Positions 48,601-59,896 of a stretch of DNA of 64,000 nucleotides are shown here, one piece after another. Numbering within the stretch: position 1 is the first letter of the stretch; each line of letters starts with the position of its first letter. The position numbers were made by a program, and so were the translations under genes. Below the pieces are notes generated by a model, which saw only the letters and a list, made by a program, of their open reading frames with translations, searched no databases and had not been told where the DNA came from. The DNA is from Rhynochetos jubatus (taxonomy: Eukaryota; Chordata; Aves; Eurypygiformes; Rhynochetidae). Location of the stretch: contig CM050659.1 in the NCBI GenBank assembly GCA_027574665.1, forward strand, positions 20,065,001 through 20,129,000, in the 5' to 3' direction.

Positions 48601-51600
48601 ATTCTAAAAGCCTGTAATGATGGTGACTCAACTACCTTTCCAGGTGACTTATGCAGTAACTGAATTCTCCTCGATGTGTTTTCTGTTCATAGCTCACCTG
48701 GATGGCTTTTCATTTTAGTTTTTGACCATGAACTCCCATGCTCCACAGAAAGCAGGCATCATTATTCTCCTTAAAGACTCTGAACTAAGACTGCAACGTT
48801 AACATATGATTTCCATCCATCACTTGTCACATCCTCAAACAGGGATTATGACAATTAATTATAAATAATGAGAAATGCTGATACATCACACCTCTTCATA
48901 AATCAAAAATGAACTTTCTCTCAGGTTGTTCTCTCTCTGGGGCAAGACTGGGATGTTCTAACGGCATCTTTAGCTGTCTTGTCTTGCTCTTCAGAAGTCA
49001 CATCAAAGGTATTCTGCACATCTTGCTTACGAGGCTATTCCTGCTCCCCTTACATATAGCCTTTTGCTACTACATATCTTTTTGTTATTATATATCCTCT
49101 TCCCTGCTGACAGACAAGTCCACTCTTGCCTTTGAATATTCCTTCCACCGAGACTCTCAATTTCCTTCACAACACTCCCTTCTCTGACGAATACGCCAAT
49201 TTTCCCCTTTCTGCCTTCCCTGGGAATTTTGCAAGTTCCCGATTCACATCACAACCTGCCTCTACTTTTTTAGTTACAAAAAATATCACAATCATATTTT
49301 AATTTAGAGAAAAAGGTTCACAATAATAAAGTGCAAATGAAGCATAATTTCAGGCAGTTTTTGCTACACTTAACGGGCACTACGAACAGAGCTTTTACAT
49401 ATGACAGGCTTTGGGACTTAAGGAATGGTAGTGTGTCATTGTAAAAGTTTGTGCAACAGCACTGCTTGTCCTTTTGCATGCAGCGTTAGTAGCAGAGTGT
49501 CTTTTTAAACTATTGGAACTTGCTAAAAAAATTTCAATGTTCATTTAAAACAGTGTTCCTTACATCAGGGATTTAATGTCATGGACTTACTCATACACGG
49601 TTGTCCATCCATTTTCATCGCTTTTGGTTGCTAAAAGCCCTGTGTTTCCAGGATATGTCATCAGAGCCAGGTTGTAGCCTTGGGCATAAACTCTTTTCAG
49701 CACCCCATTGCTGCTTATTGTCAGCCAGTACACCTGGCCCCCCGGCACCACGACCCACAGGGGCAGCCCACTCGTGTCTCTGCGGATGTGAACCGAATTC
49801 CCGTTGCTGCTGGTGATGGTGCCAATATCCCCCTCGCCGCTGTAGGTGAAATTGTAAATGTAGTCCCTCGTTATGAGGTTCAGCGTGTGCAGGTGGGTGC
49901 CATTGATGGTGAACTGATACAGTTCTTGGTCTGCTGGCGAAGCAATCTCGTACATATTCGTGTCACTGAGGTGAGCCTTGTTTCGGCTGACTGCACGGAT
50001 GCGAACGTTGCCCAGGTCTGCTACGTACAGTGTGTCATCAGGAGAGACTGCTAGAGAAGAAGGTGCTTTCAGCTTCGCATCTTTGGCATATCCACCATCA
50101 CCTGGAGGAGAAATGATAATTTTACTAATCCGTAATGTCCATATTTAAGCTGATCCCCGCAGCCTGACACATTGCTTCTCCTCAGTATCATTTACAGGTC
50201 AATAAAACAGTATCTTCTTCCAACTAATTAAATCCTTATTATCTAAGGTTGGTGCAATTCTAAATCAGTCTCAGTGAAGACAAACAAGAATATAAATTAT
50301 CTAATTTATACTGGTTTTGCTAAGGCCAAAACCCTGCTGCTCAGGAAAGCATTAATGGCAAAACTGCAAGAAAAAAACGACACCACCTGAAGTTTCATTC
50401 CTTACTATTTGTCTGTTGGTATGTAGTTAAAGTAGAATCATGTTATAAATAAAACAAAGCCAAAATAAACACCAGTAATTCAGCTAAAATGACACTGAAG
50501 CTCAGATTAGTTTATACTTACTAAAAACCCAACACTCCAGGAAAACCAAGCAAGAGTAATAGTAAAAAAGGGCCTTGAGAAACCACCCCTTCCAGTATCA
50601 CTAGATAATTTACTTGGTTTGTGTATTTTAAGGTTATTTGCATCATCCTGGGCTGTATATGCATATCAAAATGACTTTACACGAGGAGGATTTTTTCTAA
50701 CTAGCGGGAAAGCACACTTCTCCCTGTTGCTCTCCTACTCCTGACTGAGAAATGAAAGTTGGTGGGGATTTTGAGCATACCCTCTGCTTCCTTGGATATG
50801 GACAAATCAGATGGTCTTCTGACCTGCCTTTCACCAGTCCAGCCCTGGCACAATCATTAGATTTGCTCCAGTTTTTAATTTTTCAGTACTGAGGGGAGTT
50901 TCGCTCTACAGCAACCCTGAACAGGATCCTTTTCAGCACGTCTACCATAGCTGTAACTGAAGCTGGCAGCACCTGGCAATGCACTTGAAGCTTTGATTAT
51001 CATTACAATGCTGGGTCAGCAACCCACCTTCTCTGGAAGACCATTTACATTTTTTTTCTCTCCATTCTTGACATACTTAATGTTTTCTTGTCAGTAATTA
51101 ACCTTTTACTTGAAATGGGAGGCTTAAGAATTATGATGACATTACGGAGCTGAACACAGTGGTTCTTAGAGATGACAAGATGACAACATATTGCACACCT
51201 CTGTATATGGGAATGCTGTCCTTTGTCCCTTCATGAAATATGTTCTTATGGAAAAAAAAGCACTGCAATTCGTTTTGGTGCATGCATGGGAGAGGAGCTG
51301 TGTTGCTGAGAATGTCCAGCAGTGCAGTGAGGGCCTGGCACTGCTGTTCCAGTTTAAAACACACTAAGAAGAAGAAATTCTGAGCATTACGTGTTTGCAT
51401 CACTCTGCTGGTTGTGCAGAGTGACACAAGCGACGAAAAGGCATAAGCTGGTGTTTTTCACTGGGTGTGAAACACCTTGGTACTCTTCTTGCTGAGAAGG
51501 GCTGCCTGTTCTGGGGCTGGCACAGTCTTCAGTGTGGGCAAACATAGCTGATACAGAAAGGCAGACCTGGAGCTAATTGTGAATGGTGTGTAGCCCTGTA

Positions 51601-52198
51601 TCAAAAGAGGAAAAGCTAAGACCACGCTGAGGTTCCTCCAGTGACAACTGGAAGACTCACATCTCTACATCCAATGGATTAAATCCACAAAGAGCTGCGG
51701 ATAAGGTTTTCAGCTTTCCAGGGAAACTGAATCATTGCTTGCTTCTCCTTCCCCTTGTGCCTTTGCTAGCCTGCAGCTGGGCCAGGGGATCTCAACAGAG
51801 GAGAGACAGGAAATAACTTGCATTGCCTTACCTGAAAAACAGTCGCAATTAGGGTCAATCTTGCAGTCACAATCTGATGGGGCTCCAGCGATTATAGAGA
51901 TCTCACCATTGGTTGTGACCTGCTGTATACGGTTGATCTTTCTTTCATCTGTCTCTGCAATGTAGAGTATCCCGCTGTGAGATACAGCGATGGCTCTGGC
52001 TGACTCCAGGGTCGAATGGATGGCCACCTTGCTGATGATGAAGTGGTCGATGCCTGGCACCTGGCAGTGAATGGGACGCCCTGCAATAATTCGCACACGC
52101 CTGTTCTCAGAGATCTGCAGGACAATGTTGTTGTCCAGGACATACAGGGAATTGTCCAGAGGGTTCACTGTGAGGTCTGTCGGCCACTCTAACCGCAC
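26891..52198 (-). CDS. TENM1: TENM1 (teneurin-1), C-terminal half, 9 spliced exons
   Basis: Type II transmembrane adhesion protein of neurons; its extracellular part makes trans contacts, including with latrophilins. The window holds the last 1364 residues of a protein of about 2700. Numbered from the first residue here: NHL propeller blades to about 160, YD-repeat shell about 200-1010 (YEYDADG, YSYDLNG, LRYDLRD), RHS-associated core ending [10 protein letters not shown], a linker, then the Tox-GHH-like domain and TCAP with final GRR. N-glycosylation sequons are frequent (NFT, NAT, NFS, NIS, NIT, NHT, NET). All eight internal junctions are in phase with GT-AG borders. The final exon reads as teneurin-1 and not -2, -3 or -4 (for example [18 protein letters not shown]), and the SH2D1A neighbour agrees. 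The N-terminal half (cytoplasmic tail, membrane segment, EGF repeats) lies beyond the right edge. Confidence 0.97.
26894..27025 (-). other. TENM1: Teneurin C-terminal associated peptide (TCAP-1) segment
   Basis: 41 codons from [16 protein letters not shown] to MRQSEI, followed by Gly-Arg-Arg and the stop. This is the TCAP-1 region described as a CRF-like bioactive peptide. The terminal GRR is the standard context for peptide C-terminal amidation. Release from the protein or from a separate transcript is known for the family and not shown here. Confidence 0.85.
27650..28636 (-). other. TENM1: TENM1 intron (987 bp)
   Basis: Phase-0 intron with donor GTTAGA at 28636 downwards and acceptor at 27650. 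AT-rich; no further feature recognised. Confidence 0.9.
28637..28779 (-). CDS. TENM1: TENM1 exon, linker after the RHS core
   Basis: 143 nt. Starts with the last two bases of an Asp codon and encodes [20 protein letters not shown] through [11 protein letters not shown]. Acceptor TTTTGTAG, donor AAG/GTTAGA. This segment links the RHS core to the C-terminal domain. Confidence 0.95.
28780..29262 (-). other. TENM1: TENM1 intron (483 bp)
   Basis: Phase-1 intron, AT-rich, nothing else recognised. Confidence 0.9.
29263..30483 (-). CDS. TENM1: TENM1 large exon: YD repeats and RHS core
   Basis: 1221 nt, 406 full codons plus split codons at both ends. Begins [14 protein letters not shown] after acceptor TTTTGGACAG. 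It carries the densest YD series ([63 protein letters not shown]), then the RHS-associated core [17 protein letters not shown] and [16 protein letters not shown]. It ends DVAKYTT with donor GTAAAA. One YD repeat has Cys at the position before Tyr-Asp (QYCYDGLG). Confidence 0.97.
30484..31160 (-). other. TENM1: TENM1 intron (677 bp)
   Basis: Phase-1 intron, strongly AT-rich, nothing else recognised. Confidence 0.9.
31161..31548 (-). CDS. TENM1: TENM1 exon, YD-repeat shell
   Basis: 388 nt, phase 0 in and phase 1 out. Encodes [20 protein letters not shown], then [42 protein letters not shown] and CTIRYRQT. The donor ACAG/GTTTGT is weak at +3 and +4. GC content is higher than in the neighbouring exons. 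Confidence 0.96.
31549..35583 (-). other. TENM1: TENM1 intron (4.0 kb)
   Basis: Phase-0 intron. It contains a cluster of GTCAC/GTGAC motifs (32305-32376), a run of 19 T (32657-32675) and small chance reading frames. No exon recognised. Confidence 0.85.
32305..32376. other. Cluster of seven GTCAC/GTGAC motifs
   Basis: GTCAC at 32305, 32317, 32325, 32354 and 32372, and GTGAC at 32347 and 32361, all within 72 bp. The set includes the direct repeat CACTGGTGAC (32343-32352 and 32356-32365), the inverted repeat ACTGGT-G-ACCAGT and one E-box CACGTG. Any binding function is inference. Confidence 0.6.
35584..35880 (-). CDS. TENM1: TENM1 exon, YD-repeat shell
   Basis: 297 nt, 99 codons, phase 0 at both ends. 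Encodes [20 protein letters not shown], then [20 protein letters not shown], sequon NIT, and [20 protein letters not shown] to YLEK. Donor GTAAGT, acceptor TTGTGTTTAG. Being a multiple of three, it could be skipped without a frameshift. Confidence 0.96.
36793..37083 (-). mobile_element. CR1 LINE, 5'-truncated 3' end
   Basis: On the + strand it runs from ATGGTTTAGGTTGGAAAGGA through TCCAACCCTCCTGCCATGGG, CATCCAGCCTGGCCTTGGAC, CTCTGGGCAACCTGTCCCAG and ATTTCTTCCTGATGTCCAAT to CTGCCCTTGTAAAAAA, which is the reverse complement of the avian CR1 3' region. The element's 3' end is therefore at the low coordinate, and it lies in the same orientation as TENM1. Only about 290 bp remain, so it lacks the reverse transcriptase and is immobile. 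Confidence 0.95.
37683..37700. repeat. ATT/TTA microsatellite
   Basis: About six uninterrupted trinucleotide units inside a TENM1 intron. Confidence 0.8.
42143..42378 (-). CDS. TENM1: TENM1 exon, YD-repeat shell
   Basis: 236 nt, completing an Asp codon and encoding [40 protein letters not shown], sequon NIS, and [20 protein letters not shown] to Arg. Donor AGG/GTAAGG; acceptor TTTTTGACAG. Confidence 0.96.
42379..44335 (-). other. TENM1: TENM1 intron (2.0 kb)
   Basis: Phase-1 intron. It holds a possible MIR-like SINE relic (about 43510-43650). No exon recognised. Confidence 0.85.
43510..43650 (+). repeat. Possible MIR-like SINE relic
   Basis: The order of short blocks (TTTTATGTTATAGAT, GAGAGGAAGAAAAGT, CTGTGATTTGCTCAGAG, CAAAGC) is reminiscent of the central MIR region. 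Divergence is high, and this is by eye only. Confidence 0.3.
44336..44508 (-). CDS. TENM1: TENM1 exon, start of YD repeats
   Basis: 173 nt, with split codons at both ends. Encodes [20 protein letters not shown], then [20 protein letters not shown] to YTLKQ. It contains sequons NAT and NFS. Donor CAAG/GTAATT; acceptor TGTCTTGCAG. A run of 23 T on the sense strand (44576-44598) lies about 65-90 nt upstream of the acceptor. Confidence 0.95.
44509..49590 (-). other. TENM1: TENM1 intron (5.1 kb)
   Basis: Phase-2 intron, mostly AT-rich, with a GC-rich stretch at about 44790-44860. The poly-A/poly-T run at 44576-44598 is next to the acceptor. No exon recognised. Confidence 0.85.
44576..44598. repeat. 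Mononucleotide run, 23 A (+) / 23 T (TENM1 sense)
   Basis: The longest mononucleotide run I noted in the window. In the TENM1 transcript it is a U23 tract close to an acceptor. Confidence 0.9.
49591..50101 (-). CDS. TENM1: TENM1 exon, end of NHL propeller into YD shell
   Basis: 511 nt. Encodes [40 protein letters not shown] (the last NHL blade signature), then [60 protein letters not shown] and [17 protein letters not shown]. Sequons NGT and NFT. Donor GTAAGT; acceptor TCTCCTCCAG. Confidence 0.97.
50102..51831 (-). other. TENM1: TENM1 intron (1.7 kb)
   Basis: Phase-1 intron, nothing else recognised. Confidence 0.9.
51832..52198 (-). CDS. TENM1: TENM1 exon, NHL propeller blades
   Basis: 367 nt, phase 0 in and phase 1 out. 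Begins [20 protein letters not shown] after acceptor TTTTTCCAG. It continues [40 protein letters not shown] and the Cys cluster [15 protein letters not shown]. Repeated D-L-T/A-V-x-P and LY(V/I)-(L/A)-(D/E) strands are the NHL signature. This is the most 5' TENM1 exon in the window. Confidence 0.97.
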
Positions 52199-55100
52199 CT
52201 GGAAAAAGAATTTCAGGGGAAAGCAGGAGAATGAAAAAAGAAAAAAGAATGATTAAGACATTAAGGTGGTTTAATTCAACCATCTCTGATCACCATGCAT
52301 CAAGGCAGTCAGTGGATTCACCCAGCACTCCTTCTCCAGTATGTACCTTCACTGGGTTTGGTACAACAAGTTTCAACAAGCATACTCTTTTCTGAGTCTG
52401 GGGCCAGTGTGGAAGAAAACTTGATTTGAAAAGTAATTTAGCACCCTCTGAGTGGTATTTGCACAAGTTCATTAAGGTGGGAACTTTATTATAACTATGC
52501 AGTCATGCAAATAAAAACACACACTTCATGTCATGCAACATCAGCCAGAAAATTTTCCAGGTCTGAATGTTATTGTTTCAAGGTTGCAGTCAACACTGGC
52601 AGAGTGGAAAACAGTTACAGGTTGTCAATGTCCTAACACTTTAATTGACTGTTAGTACAAGAGGCAAATGACTTACTAGAATAGTACAACACATTTCCAC
52701 AATTTGTTTACTAAGCAAGAAATGGTAATAAGACTTATATGCCACAAGAAATATAAGCTCCTTAATTCTTTGTAACATAATAATACACCAATGTATCACA
52801 CTTCAGACGATACAATAGCCAAGCCGTAATTACTTATAATGATTTTGCTTTGTGAATTCTGTATTTCAGTCATGGACTTGGTAAATTCTGCATATTTAAG
52901 GTTAACTTTATCCCTTTTTCCATGCAGGTGAGAGTGCCAACCAAGCAGTTTCCAAACCACACTGGAGGAAGTGGAGAATGACCTCACTCGTCTGATATCT
53001 GTTGCATCAGGATCTGGAGGAATTAAACATGCTCCCAATCAAAGGTGGGGCAGCCTGTCAACCTGAAAGACAACCAGTCTGTAGGCTGCTGATTGTAGCA
53101 CGTACTGGCCAGAGCTTCACGTTCCTCCTGTTGAGAAAGCAAAATGCGCAGTGCCGGATCGCTGAATTGGGAAGCAATGAGAGTAGACTGGTGCCTCTCC
53201 CCAGCTAATGGCCAGTGGAGGATTTGGACTGCTGCTTGTCTATGGAAAGGTCAGAGAACAACTGAGCCACTGAGATTGCAAGACAGCCTATTTTTGGCTG
53301 TCTCAGGATGCTTTGCTTGTTATCCTTTGTGAAGAGATGGCTGCTTTTATCTGAGTGGAATTTTTCTGGACTGCGTATTTCAATCATCAGAAGAGAGTAA
53401 ATACCATGCTAAAATGTAACAGTTTTATATGCTTTATATGTCACAGAGGCTTCTATTATTTCATTTACTGATTTTGTTGCTGGTTTTGCTCATTTTTCCA
53501 CTGTGCTAATTAAAAGATCTATGAATTTAGAGACTGCAGATGCTAATACAACGCTCAGCACTGAGGAATAACATATGGTGGAGTGTGTGGCCATCGCAAG
53601 CCACCTGCTCGCCTGGGGTCAGCTCAGGAACCAGGCTGGAGGCCAAGTCTCTCCCTTTCTCAGGCATCAGTATTTGCTGTATAATCTCATTTCCAGAAGT
53701 ACATTGCTGGTTTGATAATTGATGTTTTAATAAAGTGAGGGCATTGCGGCTACCGTGTCTTGCCCTGCATGGTTACGTGGTGCACCACACAATTATGAAG
53801 GCTCACGGAGTAATCGAATTCCTCCTTGTGCCCAGTCCATTTTACTAGACAGCATAATAACTGGCATTAAGACTAATGCTGTTGGGTTCAAGATCTCTTT
53901 TGAACCAGGTGGTAGAGTCCTTCCAAATGATGATAAATGTGGTGAAACAGTTGGAAACAGATTCCTCCCATAAAGGTGCTGATTTCTGTGCATGTGTGAG
54001 ACTGCCCAGATTCCACCCGCTGTGCTAGGGCTGGTTTACATGCTTCAACTGAGAGTTCACTGCGACACAAAATAAAACTTTAGTTTGCATAAAAATCTCT
54101 ACAAGGCTATGTTTGGGAAACTTGGAAAAAGCCCATATTTGCAATGTACCTTTTAATGCAGAACATTTGATTGTTCTATCAAACTAAATGGATTATTTTT
54201 AATGGGAAACAGACACCTTCAGCTTTAACAGCCTCCTGCACAGATCCCTCTGCTGTAAAAACAATCTTTGATTAACCGTAACTAGATTATTAGTGATAAA
54301 AACTTTGGGCTGACACTATTTTTGCCATTATGACTCTGCATAGCACCTGCCATGTCTTAATAGCTGGCTTTCCTTTGTGGAACAGCTAGGAATAATTTGA
54401 ATTACTCCCACTGTGTGCGTATGTCTGGTGTCTTGCAGACAAACAGGCACTGGGTTGGGCCAGAACAACTTTTACTTTGGTTGATTTGACGCTGATTTGG
54501 TTTATTGAGATAGAATAAACTTTTATGCAACTGTCCAATTCGCTTGCAGCAACGTGCCTAAAGCTTAGTCTTAACAGCTGTTGACTGCAAGTGCATTTGC
54601 TTTCACACTGATCGCACCCGAAATCTAGCTGCATGATGGTAAAAATAAATAAAATTGTAGTTGGGAACATCTAAACAATTTTGGTTACTACACCAGAACC
54701 CTTGCCTAGCTGTCAGCTCTGCAAAGCTCACAGAAGGTATGGCCACAACTTCTTCTTCCTGGGTTTAAAAGTGGTCATGGATGTATTAATGGTTTGATTG
54801 CAGGTGAAATATTAAAGCTAGCATGTACCTATCCGGAGACTGCAGCACAAAACCCAGGTGCTGCTCACTGCAAGTGCATGCTAGTGCAACCAGAAGGGGA
54901 AGAAAGCAGAAACAGGCCAATAAAAATCAAACATGCACACAAACACAACCCCCTGAGAATTCCTAATCTGAAGAATTTCACAGATTTAGAAAAAATCTGC
55001 ACTGTTCTTGTCAGGATGAGACTTCAGGGCATCTTGTGCCGGTGTAAACCAGGGCTGCTACAGTCCCATCCCCTCCTTTCCCGCAGTGCAGCCCCCAGCA

Positions 55101-56072
55101 GCAACGCCAGTATTTATGTGTCCCTTCAGAGAGCAGGTTCAGGACAGTTTGCTGGCTAAAAACTAATCACCCCAATCAGCTTAAGCTGAATTGTAACTGC
55201 ACCCTCAGGTTCACTGTTACCTTGAAAAGTCACTGGTTGTTTCTTCTCTTTTAAAGAGAGCTGCCCTCTGGCAGGTTTCCGTGACCAAACCATCAGTTGT
55301 GCTTCATTCAGAGCCAATAAACATATTACAGAGAAGCACTTCAATTCTCATCAGATATGACTGTGCCTATTAAAAAGTTTTTCCAGACAAAACCTCAGTT
55401 AGGATTAGAATATTCAATTAGTTAACATACTTTTAAATTTGAAGCAGTAGTTCGTAAGCCCCTGTGAAAAGTCCTCTGCCATTTACGCATATTTTTCTTT
55501 TAACTCAAAACTGGGACAATTGTAAGTGGTTTTTTTTTCTTGTATTTTGATGGGTTCTTTTTTTGAGCAGTGTACAGAAATGGCATTGCCGACTATCCCA
55601 TTATAAACAAACAGACAAGGTTTGTTCAGTAGCCATCAGTACCTCACATTCTTCACAGACTGAAATTCCCAGGTGACAATTCTGGTTTGGTTCACTGGAT
55701 ACTGAGCATATGCAATGAAAATCACTGCCGGAACAAGTGAACCCTTGAGCAATGAGACCTTTTGCATATAAGTATTAGCATGTCAACTCTTCTGGGAATT
55801 CAGCATTTAACTGTCAAGATAAAGGCTCCAGCCGTATCTAATAATCAATCTCAGGTTTGAGCAGTGCAAAATTAACACCTCCTGGCCTGGCTTTCTAATA
55901 CGTTCTTTCATGTCAACTGTTCTGGAAAACACCAAGTGCACTACGGTGCCTTCAGTTTAAATGAATTTTCACTGGGAGATCTACATTTAGGTAGTTAAAT
56001 AGCTCTCAGACTCGAATGGGGCTTTTTTTTTTGTTTCTTTCTTTCTTGCAAAAGACGCATGTGTTTGGATAA

Positions 56073-56090
56073 CTACCTACCTACCTACCT
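56073..56090. repeat. CTAC tetranucleotide microsatellite
   Basis: Four uninterrupted CTAC units in the TENM1 intron. Confidence 0.75.
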
Positions 56091-59000
56091 GGCTTTGAAA
56101 TATTGAAATATTTTTCCCACAGTAAAGCTTTACAACTGAAAAAATAACGTGAGTTTTTTGCAAAGTAGCACTGATAGGACAGCCTGCACTCATATACTTC
56201 TTAAACATACAGGCCCACACACATACACACATTTAAGTTAGTTTGTGAATAATACTCTTTCACTTTTGGTTTTGGCCATATGGCTAAAACTTTCTGCACA
56301 TTTTCCATGACATTTTATGGCTGTAGCATTTTTGGTACTATTTTAAACAAATCAGATCAAACAAACTCTACCGTTCATATCAAAATAAGAAAAGTAAAAA
56401 GGGGAAAATTTATCCTTGTCTGCAGATGCAGGTTTCAACAGCTTAACTGTTTGATTGTGGGGGTAAATTTCACTGGGATAAGTTTAATTTATCATGGATT
56501 AAAAGCAGCTGCATAAATCCCTAAAAAGGCTTCACCATTGCTTTGATTTCTTGCCATGCATTACTTGTACATTTTGATTCAATTTTATGTAGTAGCATGA
56601 AATTCATGCCAAAATTTTTCTGATGGTCCTGACTGATGGATTACTTCCTATCTGTACGACTCAGCTTCGAGTACTTCTGTTTATGCTACCTTTGCCTCTA
56701 TTCAGCCCTACAATAAGCGTTTGCAGACCTAATCGTAACATCCTCCATATTTCTCTTTTGCTGCTAACTTCCTTTTTTCATCTCCTCTTATACTCACTTC
56801 AGCTGTTGCTCCCAGGCCAAACTCTTTTACTCACCAAAACGTCTCCTCCTAAATAGCATTTTTCTCTCTTCCCACCCAAACCCTTCTTTCTCCTTCCTTC
56901 TGTGAGAGAAATGGCTCGGAGGACGGACTCGCACAGGCAGTCCATCAGGAGCGAGCGTTAGTTTACAAGGCCGAAGGAGACCGGTTCTGCTTCCCTGAAC
57001 TTTTTACAGGATGTCTCACTACATGTATTTCTCTCTATTTTCTCACAGTTGACAACCACGGATATTTTTTCATCATTTTCTGTCAGTTTGCTCTCACTTC
57101 TGGCTCTTTCTTTTGCTGACACTGTCAGCTTCTCTCAGCAGCTTAGCTTCTTCCTTAATGGCACACAGAGACACAATTCAGCTCCTGAGGTCTGACACCG
57201 GGGAACCCTTCCCCACCGTGGGATTACAGCCTCCTCCCACGCTGGAGGAGCCTTTGTTTCTCATGCTCCTTATGCTATATATTATAAAATTCAGAATTAT
57301 ACAGTTCAGCTGTAGCAGTCCCTGCTCTAAACTTCACAAACGTTGCTCTCTCTGCATTCATGGTTCCCCAGTGAAAAACCCAACGAAATGAGTTTTGCAG
57401 CCTAACGACCCCTGTTTTCTGCCCTGGGCTGGGAAGGCAGCTGTGACACATTTACAGATGCAGCTCAGAGGTCTGAGGCCACCGGTTCTCCAGCATCACG
57501 GCTCGGGTAGTTTCCCTGCCAACCTGCCTTTGCCGTCAATTATTTCCAGCGGATGAGGCACCCAGCTCAGGAACGTGAAGGCAAGGCACCACTCCAATGG
57601 ATTTCACTGCTTGTTTTCGCTTCACTTGACACAAGATTGGCTATGCTCTCCCTCTCCAGCTCTCTTCTTGTTTCATAATTTCTTTTTTATGATTTTTTTC
57701 TGCTTCACAACTTCGAAGTCCATATGAGGAAGCTTGGGTCTACTAGATCAATAGGAAAAGTTGATTTCTATGGGGACAAGTTTTACACCATCTTTATTTA
57801 ATAATAGACAGAAAATTATCCAGAATCACATAAGCCCATTGACTATGAAAATCAATGGGACTTAGATTCCTAAGCCATTTAAGTCTGTTTAAACATGGTA
57901 CCCATGGTTTACACAGGCCCTGAAAGAAATACTTTGTTAAATGCTCAGAAGGAATTAACAAAGTATTCTGAGCAGGCTGGTACCTCTGAGAGGTGGAATC
58001 TTAGACTCTTCAATTAAAATATCTCAAAATAGACCATGAATTTGAATCTAACCCAAACACGTCTCCAGTGCTGGAGTGGGAATAGATGTCCTCCAAATGT
58101 ACCGCTGCAGCTAATTTGCATGGCCAAGAGGAGGGAACGGGACCAGGTGGAAATCCAGCTAACAGGACTGTTTCCATTTTGCCTAGCTTTCTAACTTGCG
58201 CTTCCAGGTCCCACACTTGTCAGACAAGGCGGCTCAAAAGTGAGGTTGCATAATTCGTAATAAATCTCTCCCTAGTTCTGGCTTCATCTTTCCATTCTGG
58301 GCTCAGAAGTTCTGGATACAGAAAGCCATTGTGCTGCCAATGCAGAAAAGGTGGGAGGAAGATCTTGAAAAGCTTTAATTGAGACAGTAATTAAACGCTG
58401 TTTGAGAACAGTGGAGGCTGGAGCTAGTACATTACATTGTCTTTTGCTTCCAGTAACTGCTGAGGTTCCTAAAAGCATCTGGCCTGAAAACTGAGAGGAA
58501 GAGAGGATACACAGAAATGAAATTTCCCAAACTGATAAAACCAAAGAAAGCAAAACCCCTTGAGCATCACCAGCTCTTGTGAATATATCACCCAAATACT
58601 CTGACTCTGCCCTGAACCCTGAGTCAACCTCAAAATTAAAATTTAAATTAAATTCTTGAAATTAAAACTTCCTACAGATTTGTGCCCAGGAATCTGTTTC
58701 TGATAACAGCACTCCCCTAACCCCAGGGCTGGCAGAAAGTGAGACTGGGGGAAGCGAAGGATGAGGAGCTGTTGCCAGGAGGTTGCCAGTTGGGCATACG
58801 GGAGCCACAACTGCCTCCTCAGCCGGAGCGGGGCTGCAAAACAAATTCCTACAAGGATCAGAACAAATGCCAACTCCACAGCTTTCACAAGAACATCCAA
58901 ATTCACTTCTGTGACTTAAGCTTTCCCTTAAGATTTACACCAATAAACTCACAAACACAACTTCTGCAAGTGAAAGAAAGAAGAGCTAAGACAAATAGAA

Positions 59001-59896
59001 ACTCTGCAATTCATTTCTATGCCAGGGCAGTTTCTACGGCAAATTCCTACAACAATACACAGTTCAATAGTAACAGCTTTTTTTAATCCATTGTACGCAT
59101 GAACTAATTCTTTACTAAACTGTAGCAGAGAGTTAAAGCAAAACAATTATAGAAAATTTCCAGTTTTACCTTTAAATTATACATATTTTTTCACATGGAT
59201 AAAAAAATCTCATCAGAAAAAGCAAAAGCAACTGAAGTAATTTCAGTTCTTACTTTTACAGAAGTTGGCACTAAGATTGTTATCACAACATGATTTTCTG
59301 AACCCGATTTTTCACAAGTATTTACACAATAGATATTTCAACTGAACAAAATAAACGTAATCTAACTAGCTGTAATGCTGCATTGAAAGCAAACACAGAC
59401 TGCTGTAAATAGCTAATAAAAATGCATCTTGCATTTAGTGGAACAAACAAGACAACGGCATTCCATGCAGTGATCCTTCTGTGTGAGTATGTACATTGTT
59501 TAGATACTCGTAAGGAAGTGCACTGGAGGGTGTTTGATTCTAGTGTGAGACTGTAAGCTGGCACTCTGCTTTAAATTTATGTCAGCTAAGGGCATTGGTT
59601 ACTGCTGTGATGCATATTTGGATATGCATTATCAGACTGTGCCAGAAAAGCTTACAAGGATAAAGTTTAGGACTAATACTTTTTCAAGCAAAATTCAAGA
59701 AATAGCACACAACGAAATAATAATAATGAAAATAACCCTGGGATGGACACAACCTGGATGTACATGGGGAGGCACTCGCTTTTCTTGCCTTCCAAAAGGC
59801 TCTAGAGAAAGATTTTAAAAGTGCACCTGGAATTAGGTTTCTCGCAGGTTCCTAATCAGATCGCTAAATAAAGTTTTTGATTTTTCAATAGCCTAG

